Assembly (NCBI GenBank): GCA_910576125.1
Contig: CAJTHM010000011.1
Location: 1-64,000, forward strand
Reading direction: 5' to 3'
Length of the DNA: 64,000 nucleotides
Source: Lachnospiraceae bacterium
Lineage (GTDB): Bacteria > Bacillota > Clostridia > Lachnospirales > Lachnospiraceae
Shown here: in pieces, positions 8,388 to 16,874 of the stretch
Layout of the letters: each line of letters begins with the position of its first letter
Position numbering within the stretch: the first letter of the stretch is position 1
Translations under genes and position numbers: made by a program
Notes under the pieces: generated by a model
Told to the model about the DNA's origin: nothing
The model's input: only the letters and a program-made list of their open reading frames with translations
Databases searched by the model: none

Positions 8388-10295
8388 TCAGCTTCCGCTC
8401 TTTATGCCCTGCTGCTTGATGACCGGCTCCGCCTGCTCTTTCAACTCTTCTTTCTTCGGGATGGAGCCGATGACATTCTCCGCCAGCCAGTCCATGGTCA
8501 TGATTTCCTCCGGCAGCATGATGCGGCTCGGATCATCCTGTACCACGCCGTCCTGGGAATACAGGATGCCGGAGAACGGATTGAACGCCTCTGCGCTGAT
8601 GGTGCTCTTCAGCAGTTCCACCAGACGCCTGGTACCGAGAGGCAGATGTCTGGAGCAGACCACATCGATGACCCCCGCGGACATGCCCCACCAATAGTTG
8701 ATAGCTTTCGTGGTGGACGAGTTGTCATCATATTTCCACGTGCCGTCCATGATCGTACGGATCAGCTGCTCATAGAACTTCCCCCAGTGGTACAGCGGCA
8801 TGGCAAGGTTCCTGGGATGCTCCCCCTCCACATGGTAGATGCCAAAGAAACGGGAAGCCTCCTCCGGAATCACCATGTCCCGGCCAGAGATGCAGGCAGA
8901 TGCCGTCTCCCGCATCTCCTTCTCCATGTCCGTCTCTTTCATGGAAGACCACACCAGATAGACCTTCGCACGGGGATTGATCATCTTCGCTCCCAGCGCA
9001 AAGGCATTGATATTGGCAATGGACCCAAAAATAGGATAATCCGCAATATAAGTCAGCCGGTTGTTCTCCGCCATGGCCCCGGCAATGGCGCCCATCAGGA
9101 ACTTCGCCTCATGCATCCGTGAATAGTATGTACGGATGTAGCGATGCGATGTATTCAGGGAGCAGTTCAGTATCCTGACCTCCGGGTTGGCGATGGCAGC
9201 TTTCACGCTGGCCTGCACGAAAGGCGGCGTGGTGGTGAAAATCAGGTTGCAGCCCGATTGGATGGCTTCCGCTATCAGCTCCTCCGCGTTCTCCTCCGTC
9301 CCGTTCTCATAGGCCACAGTGCTCACCTCATCGGGGAAAGTCTGCTCCAGATAGAGTCTGCCCAGCTCATGGGCATAGGTCCAGGCGGAAGTCCCCGGTG
9401 TCTTCTCATAGATGAATGCCGCCTTTACTTTCGGCGCGCTCACCGGAAGCAGCATGGAAAGCAGCGGCTTCTTCTCATGGCTGGGCTCCATCTTCAGGTC
9501 AATGTCCCCTCTTTCCTGAAGAAGCTCGAACTCCTCCCAGCTCTTCGTAATCAGCTCGTTCAGCTCATTGGTGGTCTTCTCATCCACCTCTTCATATCCA
9601 TACAGTGTGATGAACGCCAGGAACGCATCTCCCTGGGTGATGGTCAGCTTGCTGCCGCCCTCCGCATTGTATTCTGCCCCGAACCGGGTATAAAGGGCGC
9701 TGAATTTCAGCATCTCATCATTTGTCCATACCTCCCCCGGTTCCTTTCCGACGATTTTCTGCAGCTTCGCAAAGCTCCCCTCTCTGGAAAACCAGATATA
9801 GTTTATGGGAGCCGCCTTATAGAAGTCCAGAAATTCAAAATAAATCCTGTTCTCCCTTTCATCCGTGCGCTGGGGCACGATGCGGATTACATTGCCCGGA
9901 ATCGACACCGCGCCGAAATATTTCATGACGCTGACCCGCTTATTGCCTTCCTCCACATAAAATCTGTTCATGTACTCATAGGCCTTGATGGGATCGCGGA
10001 TGCCTTCGTTCTTCTGGTAGTCGCTGAGGCTGGACCATTTGGCGGCAAATTCGGAGCTGTCCCGCAGGATTGGCATGAAATTGCCCGCAAAGGAACTGCT
10101 CCGCCCCACTGTCTTCGTCCCCACGATACGTTCGATAGGAATCTGCACCGTGCCTAACGGCACCTCATGATAATGGCCCTTTTCCGGCATGATGTCATCC
10201 AGCACTGCCAGAGTCGGCTTCTCACCCCGGAGCATCCTCGCCTGATAATCCTTCTTTCCTGCCTTATATGCTCTTGCATAATCATCTCTTCCCAT
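8388..10295 (-). CDS. ParB-like domain fused to BMP/PnrA-type binding domain
   Basis: A 635-residue protein without signal peptide, lipobox or membrane segment. Residues about 45-140 contain a ParB/sulfiredoxin-like segment (IPIERIVGTKTVGRSSSF, then FYVEEGNKRVSVMKYFGAV, the analogue of the ParB GxxR box). A helical linker follows (150-285), and from about 289 the fold of basic membrane protein/PnrA nucleoside-binding proteins begins (VKAAFIYEKTPGTSAWTYAH, then GCNLIFTTTP, YIADYPIFGSIANINAFALG). True BMP proteins are lipoproteins of ABC transporters; here the domain must be intracellular, so it probably senses a ligand. No permease or ATPase genes adjoin it. Annotation pipelines would simply call it a BMP-family binding protein. 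Its function is unknown. Confidence 0.8.
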   Translation of the reverse strand: MGRDDYARAYKAGKKDYQARMLRGEKPTLAVLDDIMPEKGHYHEVPLGTVQIPIERIVGTKTVGRSSSFAGNFMPILRDSSEFAAKWSSLSDYQKNEGIRDPIKAYEYMNRFYVEEGNKRVSVMKYFGAVSIPGNVIRIVPQRTDERENRIYFEFLDFYKAAPINYIWFSREGSFAKLQKIVGKEPGEVWTNDEMLKFSALYTRFGAEYNAEGGSKLTITQGDAFLAFITLYGYEEVDEKTTNELNELITKSWEEFELLQERGDIDLKMEPSHEKKPLLSMLLPVSAPKVKAAFIYEKTPGTSAWTYAHELGRLYLEQTFPDEVSTVAYENGTEENAEELIAEAIQSGCNLIFTTTPPFVQASVKAAIANPEVRILNCSLNTSHRYIRTYYSRMHEAKFLMGAIAGAMAENNRLTYIADYPIFGSIANINAFALGAKMINPRAKVYLVWSSMKETDMEKEMRETASACISGRDMVIPEEASRFFGIYHVEGEHPRNLAMPLYHWGKFYEQLIRTIMDGTWKYDDNSSTTKAINYWWGMSAGVIDVVCSRHLPLGTRRLVELLKSTISAEAFNPFSGILYSQDGVVQDDPSRIMLPEEIMTMDWLAENVIGSIPKKEELKEQAEPVIKQQGIKSGS

Positions 10296-10388
10296 AATTA
10301 TCCTCCATTTCAGTTACACATCTTTCTTTTCAGTACCGAACTGTTCTTATCCTCCCCGGGAATCCGTCCTGTCCCGATTCCCAGTACC

Positions 10389-10417
10389 ATTATATGTAAA
10401 GATGGCCGGAAATGCAA
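10389..10417 (-). promoter_or_regulatory. Promoter of the ParB-like/BMP fusion gene
   Basis: Minus strand: TTGCAT (10412-10417), 17-bp spacer, TATAAT (10389-10394). The start point would be about 85 bp upstream of the ATG at 10295. The rest of the gap to glgD (10418-10536) shows no strong feature. Confidence 0.65.
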
Positions 10418-10536
10418 GAAAAAAAGAGAATCCAGCCAAGCAGACCGAATTCCCTTTTGGTTTTATGCGATAAAGACCGGAATCCCCTCCTGTGAAGTCA
10501 TTTCCCTGCTGTCATGGGAATCCCCGTCCTACGCGC

Positions 10537-11679
10537 TTAAACTACCTGGAATTTACCGATATACACCGGATAAGTCGAAGTCCCTTTCATATCCTTTCCG
10601 GCTGTAATGGTGACATTCTTGTCCATGACAAGATACTCCACATTCGCTCCGGCTTCCACCACGGTATCCTGCATCAGGATGCAGTTCCTGACCTTCGCGC
10701 CCTTCGCCACCCTGACGCCGCGGAAGAGGATGCTGTTCTCCACTTCGCCCTCGATGACGCAGCCGTCAGCCACCATGACGTTCTGGACTTTCGCGCCCTC
10801 GATATACCTGGTAGGGTTGTCGTCACGGATCTTCGTGTAGATCGGCCCGCCGGAGAACAGCGCGTCCAGGTTATAGTCGTCCAGAAGCTTCATGTTCTCG
10901 TCGAAATAGCTCTTCATATCGCAGATGCGCGCGATATATCCCTCATATTTGTACGCCTGTACGTTCAGCTTATCCAGCTGAGGCAGCAGCACGTCCCGCT
11001 CGAAATACTCCTGGCCCCGGACGAAAGCCGTGTTGATCATGTCGATCAGAAGCTCCCGCTCCACCACGAACATGTTCATGGAGACGTTCTGGACGCCCGC
11101 ATCCTTGGCGTTCACATATATCTTCCGGATTCTGCCCTTCTCCAGGCCGAAAGTGTAATAATAGCCCAGATCGTTGGCCTGGCTCTTCAGGAAGCTCTCA
11201 GGCAGCTCCTGCTCATTGTATGCGATGGTCACGTCCGCGCCGCTCTCGATATGGGCCCGGATCATGTCATCGAAGTCGAAATTGACTACGATATTGGTGT
11301 CCGTGATCACCACGTACTTTTCCTTCTCGTCCCGCAAAAAGTCCAGGATGTTGGACAATGCGCCCACCCGGCCCACATACGGCTTCGCGCTCTTCTCCAT
11401 AAAGGGCGGGAAGATATGTAACCCGCCGTTCTTGCGGACCAGGTCCCACTCGCGGCCGGAATCCAGATGGTCCATCAGGGAGTGGTAATTGTTGTTCACC
11501 ATCACGGAGATATTGTTGATATCACAGTGGGTCATGCTGGACAGAATGAAATCAATCAGACGATAACGGCTGGCAAAAGGAATGGAAGCCATCAGGCGCA
11601 CATTCACCAGATCCGGAACCAGTGCATCGTAACTGTTGGGGAAAATAATGCCCAGGGCACTTGTATTTGATCTTACCAT
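10537..11679 (-). CDS. glgD: Glucose-1-phosphate adenylyltransferase, GlgD regulatory subunit
   Basis: A 380-residue nucleotidyltransferase-like protein homologous to GlgC but missing the GGxGxRL pyrophosphorylase loop: its N-terminus reads [20 protein letters not shown]. The sugar-binding part ([19 protein letters not shown]) and a C-terminal left-handed beta-helix of hexapeptide-like repeats are retained. In Firmicutes GlgD pairs with GlgC and changes its activity and allostery. Its start overlaps the glgC stop by 7 bp, so the two are translationally coupled; AGGAGG lies 9 nt before the ATG. Supplies ADP-glucose for glycogen made by the GlgA encoded at 55.4 kb. Confidence 0.93.
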   Translation of the reverse strand: MVRSNTSALGIIFPNSYDALVPDLVNVRLMASIPFASRYRLIDFILSSMTHCDINNISVMVNNNYHSLMDHLDSGREWDLVRKNGGLHIFPPFMEKSAKPYVGRVGALSNILDFLRDEKEKYVVITDTNIVVNFDFDDMIRAHIESGADVTIAYNEQELPESFLKSQANDLGYYYTFGLEKGRIRKIYVNAKDAGVQNVSMNMFVVERELLIDMINTAFVRGQEYFERDVLLPQLDKLNVQAYKYEGYIARICDMKSYFDENMKLLDDYNLDALFSGGPIYTKIRDDNPTRYIEGAKVQNVMVADGCVIEGEVENSILFRGVRVAKGAKVRNCILMQDTVVEAGANVEYLVMDKNVTITAGKDMKGTSTYPVYIGKFQVV

Positions 11680-12881
11680 TCTTCTTCACCGCCTCCTACG
11701 TTTTTATTCACCATGGCTTTGGGGCCTACCTTGGCATTGTCGCCGATGGTCACCCCTGCGCCCACAGTGGCCACGCCGTTCTCCTCTTCCGTAGGCATGG
11801 CGCCCACCACCGCGTTCTCGCCGATGGTCACGTTCTCCGCCACGATACAGTGCTTCACCGTCGCGCCTGCCTTGATCACCGTGCCGCCCATCACTACCGC
11901 GTCCTCGATCACCGCGCCCTCTTCCACCCTGACGCCGGCAAAAAGGATGGAGTGCTTCACTTCGCCCTTAATCCTGCAGCCGTCTGTGATCATGGAATTC
12001 TCCACCACGCCGCCTGCGCTGACCTTATGGCCCGTCATGCCGCTGTTGCGGCTGTAAATCTTCCAGTCCTCGTCGAACAGGTTGATGCCGCTGTGCTCGG
12101 GATCCAGAATCTCCATATTGGCCTCCCAGAGCGAGGAGATGGTCCCTACATCCTTCCAATAGCCGTTGAAGTGGTAAGCGTACATCCTGCGGTTGTCCTT
12201 CAAGAGGTTGGGGATGATGTTGTTGCCGAAATCATTCTCGGAATTGGCGTCTGCCTCGTCCTCCTCCAGGTATTTCCTGAGGATGTCCCAGTTGAAGATG
12301 TAGATGCCCATGGACGCCAGGTTGGACTTGGGATTCTTGGGCTTCTCCTGGAATTCCGTGATTCTGTCGTCCTTGTCCGCCACCATCAGGCCGAAGCGGG
12401 ACGCCTCCTCCCAGGGCACTTCCATGACGGCCACGCTGAACTCCGCGTTCTTCTCCTTGTGGAACTTCAGGAAATCGCTGTAGTCCTGCTTGCAGATCTG
12501 ATCTCCGGAAAGGATGATGACATACTGGGGATCGTATCTCTCGATAAAGGAAATGTTCTGATAGATTGCGTTGGCCGTGCCCTTGTACCAGTCGGAGCCG
12601 CTGGCTTTCTGGTAAGGAGGCAGCACATGTACGCCGCCGTAGAGACGGTCAAGGTCCCAGGGCTGGCCGTTTCCGATGTACTCATTCAGCACAAGGGGCT
12701 GATACTGGGTCAGGATGCCGACTGTATCGATTCCGGAGTTGACACAGTTGGAAAGGGGGAAATCGATGATGCGGTATTTCCCGCCAAAAGGAACTGCCGG
12801 TTTTGCAAGCTTCTCTGTCAGAGCATACAGACGGGAGCCTTGTCCGCCGGCAAGAAGCATTGCAATCATTTCTTTTGCCAT
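11673..12881 (-). CDS. glgC: Glucose-1-phosphate adenylyltransferase catalytic subunit
   Basis: Makes ADP-glucose from glucose-1-phosphate and ATP, the committed step of bacterial glycogen synthesis. The 402-residue protein has the catalytic loop [13 protein letters not shown] (from residue 10), [19 protein letters not shown], and a C-terminal beta-helix of hexapeptide repeats ([18 protein letters not shown]). Good AGGAGG site 7 nt before the ATG. It is followed by overlapping glgD. No glgB or glgP is in the window. Confidence 0.96.
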   Translation of the reverse strand: MAKEMIAMLLAGGQGSRLYALTEKLAKPAVPFGGKYRIIDFPLSNCVNSGIDTVGILTQYQPLVLNEYIGNGQPWDLDRLYGGVHVLPPYQKASGSDWYKGTANAIYQNISFIERYDPQYVIILSGDQICKQDYSDFLKFHKEKNAEFSVAVMEVPWEEASRFGLMVADKDDRITEFQEKPKNPKSNLASMGIYIFNWDILRKYLEEDEADANSENDFGNNIIPNLLKDNRRMYAYHFNGYWKDVGTISSLWEANMEILDPEHSGINLFDEDWKIYSRNSGMTGHKVSAGGVVENSMITDGCRIKGEVKHSILFAGVRVEEGAVIEDAVVMGGTVIKAGATVKHCIVAENVTIGENAVVGAMPTEEENGVATVGAGVTIGDNAKVGPKAMVNKNVGGGEEEW

Positions 12882-13017
12882 ATTATACCCTCCTGATTTT
12901 AGTTCTTCCTATGCATTGTACCACAAAATCAGAAGAAATAATAGGCTTTTTTGGCAATTTTTTCAGAATATCTTGTCAGAATTTCTCATTTTCGATGGAC
13001 CATTTGCATGATTCGCT
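12882..13017 (-). promoter_or_regulatory. Promoter region of glgCD
   Basis: On the minus strand TACAAT (12915-12920) is preceded by TGG, an extended -10; the -35 region is AT-rich but weak. The start point would be about 30 bp before the glgC ATG, leaving a short leader with AGGAGG. Confidence 0.45.
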
Positions 13018-13815
13018 TCAATCGGCGGTTGATTCCCTGTAAATCAGGCTTGTCTGCACATGCATGGCGCGGCAGTCCAGAGACGGTTCTTTTATTCTGG
13101 AGGCCAGCAGATAGACTGCGGAATCTCCCATGGCATGGCCGTGGATACAGGCCGTGGTAAGGGAGGGCGTGCTGACTTTGGCCTCCACGGTATCGTCAAA
13201 GCCGATAAGCCACACATCCTGCGGCACCGCCACGCCCAGGCCCTTGAGCACCCGCATGGCGTCAAAGGCCACATAGTCATTGGCACAGACAAATACCTCC
13301 GGCAGCTCCGCCATCTTCCGGAAACTCGCTTTCAGATACGCCCGGTACTCCTCCGCCGCGGGCCTCTGGACGCCCTCCTGATTGCCGATGACGCACATCT
13401 CCTCCGGGCAGGGCAGCCCGCACAGGTACATGGCATTGCGGTACCCCATATAACGCTCAAAGAAAGACCGGCAATGCATATATTCCCCGATGAACCCGAT
13501 CCGTTTCCTACCGCGCTGTACCATCTCCCTTACAAGACAGCATACGGCGGACCGGTTGTCCGGATAGATGAAATCCGCTTTCAGCGGGCTGCCCAGTTCC
13601 GTCACCGGCGAATCCACGAAAAGGACAGGGATATCCAGGCCGCAGAGCATGGAACAGTACCGGTGGTCCAGCGTTTCGATGCAGATGACGCCGGAGGTCT
13701 TGCCCCTGTCAAAAGAAAGCGGCAGGCGCAGGCCCTCTTCGTCCTCCTCCCGGATCCAGTGCATGGTAAAGGCATAGCCCTTTCGGGAAAACGCCTCCTG
13801 GAACCGGTTCAGCAT
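13018..13815 (-). pseudogene. LacI-family regulator fragment lacking its DNA-binding domain
   Basis: The 265 residues align along their length with the C-terminal three quarters of the LacI protein at 20952-22016: shared RKRIGFIGEYMHC versus KDRIGFIGEYLHC, SFFERYMGYRNAM, and the ending IYREST. The alignment starts at MLNRFQEAF, equivalent to MLDKLQREL near residue 93 of the paralogue. The helix-turn-helix and hinge are missing; the upstream frame stays open for about 30 codons (about 11 codons still resemble the paralogue), then hits a stop within the AT-rich control region, without HTH. The ATG has no good ribosome-binding site. Most likely a 5'-truncated remnant; a ligand-binding protein without DNA binding is a less likely alternative. 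Confidence 0.75.
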
Positions 13816-13896
13816 TGCCGATATATATCCGGAATGACAATAACTTCCTCTAATTTTTACATTTTCACAATTTTTTCGCTCATAAATCGTTTTTTC

Positions 13897-13926
13897 CGTT
13901 TTTACATTTTACAAAATGTAAAAACG
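13897..13926. promoter_or_regulatory. 30-bp operator palindrome over the lacI-A promoter
   Basis: Two perfect 14-bp arms, CGTTTTTACATTTT and its reverse complement, flank a 2-bp centre. The predicted -35 element lies inside it. A further TTTTTACATTTT copy is at 13854-13865 and a reverse half-site at 13937-13945. The same half-site recurs in front of the locus A transporter (20708-20719, 20740-20750, 20862-20871). This is the expected appearance of a LacI-family operator giving autoregulation. Confidence 0.7.
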
Positions 13927-13936
13927 ATAGTATAAT
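13908..13936 (+). promoter_or_regulatory. Promoter of the interrupted lacI-A gene
   Basis: TTTACA (13908-13913), 17-bp spacer, TATAAT (13931-13936), followed by AAGGAG and the ATG at 13959. The -35 is embedded in the operator palindrome, so repressor binding would block polymerase. Confidence 0.65.
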
Positions 13937-13958
13937 AATGTAAAAGGAGAAGATATCC

Positions 13959-15060
13959 ATGAAAAAGAAGAACGCCGTCCCTACCATGAAAGATGTGGCA
14001 TCCGAAGCAGGCGTATCCCTGGGCACCGTCTCCAAGGTGGTGAACGGCCTGCCGGTGGGGGAGCCTTATAAGACGAATGTAGAGAACGCTATCCGAAAGC
14101 TCAACTATCACGTCAACAGCTACGCCCAGGGCCTGAAAGCAAGCCGCACCGGCACCGTCGCCCTGCTGGTGCCCAATCTGCTGGATCCTTTCTTCGCCAT
14201 GCTGGCGCACCATATCAACCGGGCCCTGCAGAGCCGGCAGCACCGAATGTTAGGAATTGTCGGAAAATAACTGCTGCAATTGCTTCAGGCAAAAGCCCGG
14301 AAATACAATAAAAATTGCTATAAACTTGCAGCAGTTATTTGTAGACACTTCCTTATTATGCACCACGGATTTCAGCGCGGCACAGGAGCAGGAGTATGTG
14401 AATATGCTCCAGAGCAACAAGGTGGACGGAATCATCGGGCTGACTTGCAATCCCGATCTTGCCGTCCCGGAGGGCGTGCCTTTCGTGTCCATCGACCGCT
14501 CCATGGGCCCCCGCATCCCCTGCGTGGCAAGCGATAATTTCCTGGGCGGGCAGATGGCCGCGGAAAAGCTGGCGGATTTGGGCTGCCATAACGTGGCGTT
14601 TCTCCGCACCGGCTCTTCTTTGAACAATGAGCCCAACAAGCGCAAAGCCGGATTCGAGAACGGATGCCTGGTGCGAAATCTGAATTATGAGATGCTGATT
14701 CTGGACGACGGCGAGCCTTATGAAAAATTCGACACCTTTCTGGCCGGGCATATGACCCATGGCAGATCGTCCATCGACGGCATCTTCTGCGTGACGGACA
14801 AGGTGGCTTATTACGTGATGAAAGCCTTGCGGCGCATGAACCTGAGGATTCCGGAAGACGTGCAGGTAATCGGATTCGACGGCATCCGCCAGATGGGGGA
14901 TTTCGATTATATCTGCTCCACCATCGTCCAACCGGTGGAAGAAATGGCCCGGATAAGCGTCGGCCTTTTGTTCCAGGAGCCCTCCTCCGCCAGGCTCCAC
15001 ACTTATTGTCTTCCTGTCACTTATGTCTGCGGAGGGAGCACCCGGGAGCCGGCACCGTGA
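13959..15060 (+). pseudogene. LacI-family regulator split by a 100-bp insertion
   Basis: The 5' part (13959-14252) encodes a normal LacI helix-turn-helix (MKDVASEAGVSLGTVSKVVN) and hinge (YAQGLKASRTGTVALLVPN); the 3' part, in a different frame, encodes the rest of the sugar-binding domain up to PVTYVCGGSTREP. Both halves closely match the intact LacI at 27700-28716. Removing 14253-14352 and one TTA copy restores CGA ATG TTA TTA TGC, giving R-M-L-L-C as in the intact paralogue, so the gene was broken by one clean insertion. As it stands, only a 103-residue truncated DNA-binding protein would be made, ending at a TAA inside the element. The regulator normally would control the nearby GH32/ABC transporter genes (inference). 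Confidence 0.92.
14253..14352. mobile_element. 100-bp MITE-like element with 27-bp inverted repeats
   Basis: The element is exactly 100 bp. Its ends, 14253-14279 and 14326-14352, are inverted repeats matching at 23 of 27 positions, with a perfect inner 15-bp block (AAATAACTGCTGCAA). It is flanked by TTA direct repeats (14250-14252 and 14353-14355), a 3-bp target duplication, and it interrupts a lacI gene whose sequence is restored by precise removal. It encodes no protein, so it is non-autonomous and would need a transposase supplied elsewhere. The family cannot be named from the window alone. Confidence 0.88.
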
Positions 15061-15143
15061 ACAGGCGCTTCCGGATGCCAAAAAACCAGACTGCCGTCAT
15101 CAGCAGCCTGGCTTTCCCATGCGCATAGCGCGTCTGTTTTTTC

Positions 15144-16631
15144 TTACATAAGATCGTACTTCACCACATCTATGCTCACGGTCCCGTCCGCGGAGAAGTA
15201 GATGCCGTCCGCCTCCTGGTCTGTATACAGGACGGCGGTCATGACCTGTTCTCCGTCGTTGATAAAGGCCTCCACGCTGAAGCGGTCCAGGATGATCCGC
15301 AGCTTCAGCACGCCGTCCTTACATAGTACCTTGCTGCGCCGCTGGTGAATGATGGCCCTGCGGGAACCGGAGAATTTCCTGTCCACCTTGAGCACGGATT
15401 CGCCGGGCCTGTAGCTGAAGGAGGTCTGGTACTGGTCGTTCTGGGCGAAGCGCACCGCGAATTTCCGGTACATGTCGCAGCCCTCCACCGGGCGTACCAC
15501 GATTTCCATGTCCACCCTGCGCCCCTTAAGGCCTTCCGGATAGACATTTCCCGAGAAGGTAAGCCCCTCTATGGCGACCTTATTGCTCCTCATGTCCTCC
15601 AGCTCCCGGACGGGCTTCTGGTAGAGCCTGCCGTTTTGGATGGAAAGCTCCCGGGGCAGGCTCATCTGCCCGAACCAGGCTTCTTCATTCTTTCTCCTGT
15701 GGCCGCAGGTATCCCAGTTCTGCATCCACCCGATCATCACCCGCCGCCCATCCGGCGTCAGCACGGTCTGGGGAGCATAGAAGTCGATGCCGTAGTCAAC
15801 AGACTGGTCGCTCTCCTCAAGGAACCTCCCGGCCTCCTTATCGTAATCGCCGATCAGGCACAGCGTACCGTTGCCGTTGTGGTACTCGAAGCCCTTGGAC
15901 AGCATATCCTGAGGGCTGGTGAGAATCACCCACTTCCCGTCCAGCCGGAAGAAATCGGGGCACTCCCACATCTTGCCGATCCGGTTATTGTTGGATGCCA
16001 GTATGCTTTTGAACGCCCAGTGGAATCCGTCCCCGCTGGTATAGAGCAGAAGCTGGCCGCTTCCGTCCGCCGGCCGATTGCCTATCACGCAGCAATAGGT
16101 CCCGTCCTCTTCCTGCCACATCTTGGGATCCCGGAAATCGTTCCGGCTGGAGCCCTCCGGCAGATCCCTCTCGTCCAGGACCGGATTGTTCTCATATTTC
16201 TCATAGTCCATCCCGTCCCCCACGGCCAGGCACTGGGTCTGAATCTCCGTATGCCCCCCATTGGGATGGCGCTCTCTGACCACACCGGTGTACATCAAAA
16301 GCTGCCTGCCGTCAGGAAGCTCCACCGCGCTGCCGGAAAAGCAGCCGTCCCGGTCATAGACCTCATCCGGGGCCAGGGCGGCAGGGAGGTATTCCCAGTG
16401 CAGGAGGTCTGTGCTCACCGCATGCCCCCAGTGCATGGGACCCCAGTAAGAGTTATAGGGGTTGTACTGATAGAACAGATGGTATTTCCCCTGATACCAA
16501 GAGAAGCCGTTGGGATCGTTCATCCATCCGGTGCGGGGGGACAGGTGGAACGCAGGCCTTTCCTCTTCTGCTATCATCTTTTCAAAAGTCTCTTCATATT
16601 TGCGCGCTTCTCTCAATGTCTGACTTGTCAT
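15144..16631 (-). CDS. GH32 sucrose-6-phosphate hydrolase / fructosidase (locus A)
   Basis: Hydrolyses beta-fructosides (sucrose, sucrose phosphate or short fructans) in the cytoplasm; no signal peptide is present. Catalytic residues of GH32 are clear: the nucleophile Asp39 in WMNDPNG, the RDP motif in DFRDPKMW and the acid/base Glu in MWECPDFF, followed by a C-terminal beta-sandwich. I chose the ATG at 16631 rather than 16643 because the encoded 495 residues then match the second copy (25264-26751) end to end, starting M-x-SQTL-x-EARKYEE. It is the last gene of the locus A transporter set. The adjoining ABC permeases, not a PTS, suggest that the substrate may be unphosphorylated oligosaccharide. 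Confidence 0.92.
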   Translation of the reverse strand: MTSQTLREARKYEETFEKMIAEEERPAFHLSPRTGWMNDPNGFSWYQGKYHLFYQYNPYNSYWGPMHWGHAVSTDLLHWEYLPAALAPDEVYDRDGCFSGSAVELPDGRQLLMYTGVVRERHPNGGHTEIQTQCLAVGDGMDYEKYENNPVLDERDLPEGSSRNDFRDPKMWQEEDGTYCCVIGNRPADGSGQLLLYTSGDGFHWAFKSILASNNNRIGKMWECPDFFRLDGKWVILTSPQDMLSKGFEYHNGNGTLCLIGDYDKEAGRFLEESDQSVDYGIDFYAPQTVLTPDGRRVMIGWMQNWDTCGHRRKNEEAWFGQMSLPRELSIQNGRLYQKPVRELEDMRSNKVAIEGLTFSGNVYPEGLKGRRVDMEIVVRPVEGCDMYRKFAVRFAQNDQYQTSFSYRPGESVLKVDRKFSGSRRAIIHQRRSKVLCKDGVLKLRIILDRFSVEAFINDGEQVMTAVLYTDQEADGIYFSADGTVSIDVVKYDLM

Positions 16632-16874
16632 AATACTTTCCATGCTCCTGATCCATTATTTTGTCAAAAACGGCCATCCAGCCACTCTCGCAGAGGACTG
16701 GACGGCCGCCTCGCCTTACTTGAACTTATACTGCTTAACGATTTCACTTGCCGTGAAGCCAGACTGCATAACGCTGACCGGTTCAATCGCATGATTGCAT
16801 TAGGCAGTATTCAGCGTTATGCAGTATAATTCCTGCTTTCCTTCCCAAAATCCGCTCTGCTTCTACAGCATACC
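16632..16874 (-). other. SBP-GH32 intergenic region with a strong inverted repeat
   Basis: Within this 243-bp gap, 16763-16777 (ACTGCATAACGCTGA) is perfectly repeated in inverse at 16811-16825, with a 33-nt loop containing a further small hairpin. It begins 49 bp after the stop of the binding-protein gene in the direction of transcription and has no long T-run. It may protect the 3' end of the abundant binding-protein mRNA, act as a partial terminator, or be a remnant of a small mobile element. A second, weaker stem lies at about 16670-16710. Confidence 0.55.

Noticed and set aside
14257..15060. Independent 267-residue gene starting inside the MITE
   Set aside because: Its first 30 or so residues are encoded by the element and have no homology; the rest is the displaced 3' half of lacI-A.
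15345..16829. A 494-codon plus-strand frame over the GH32-A gene
   Set aside because: Antisense to a GH32 enzyme with intact catalytic residues; no SD.
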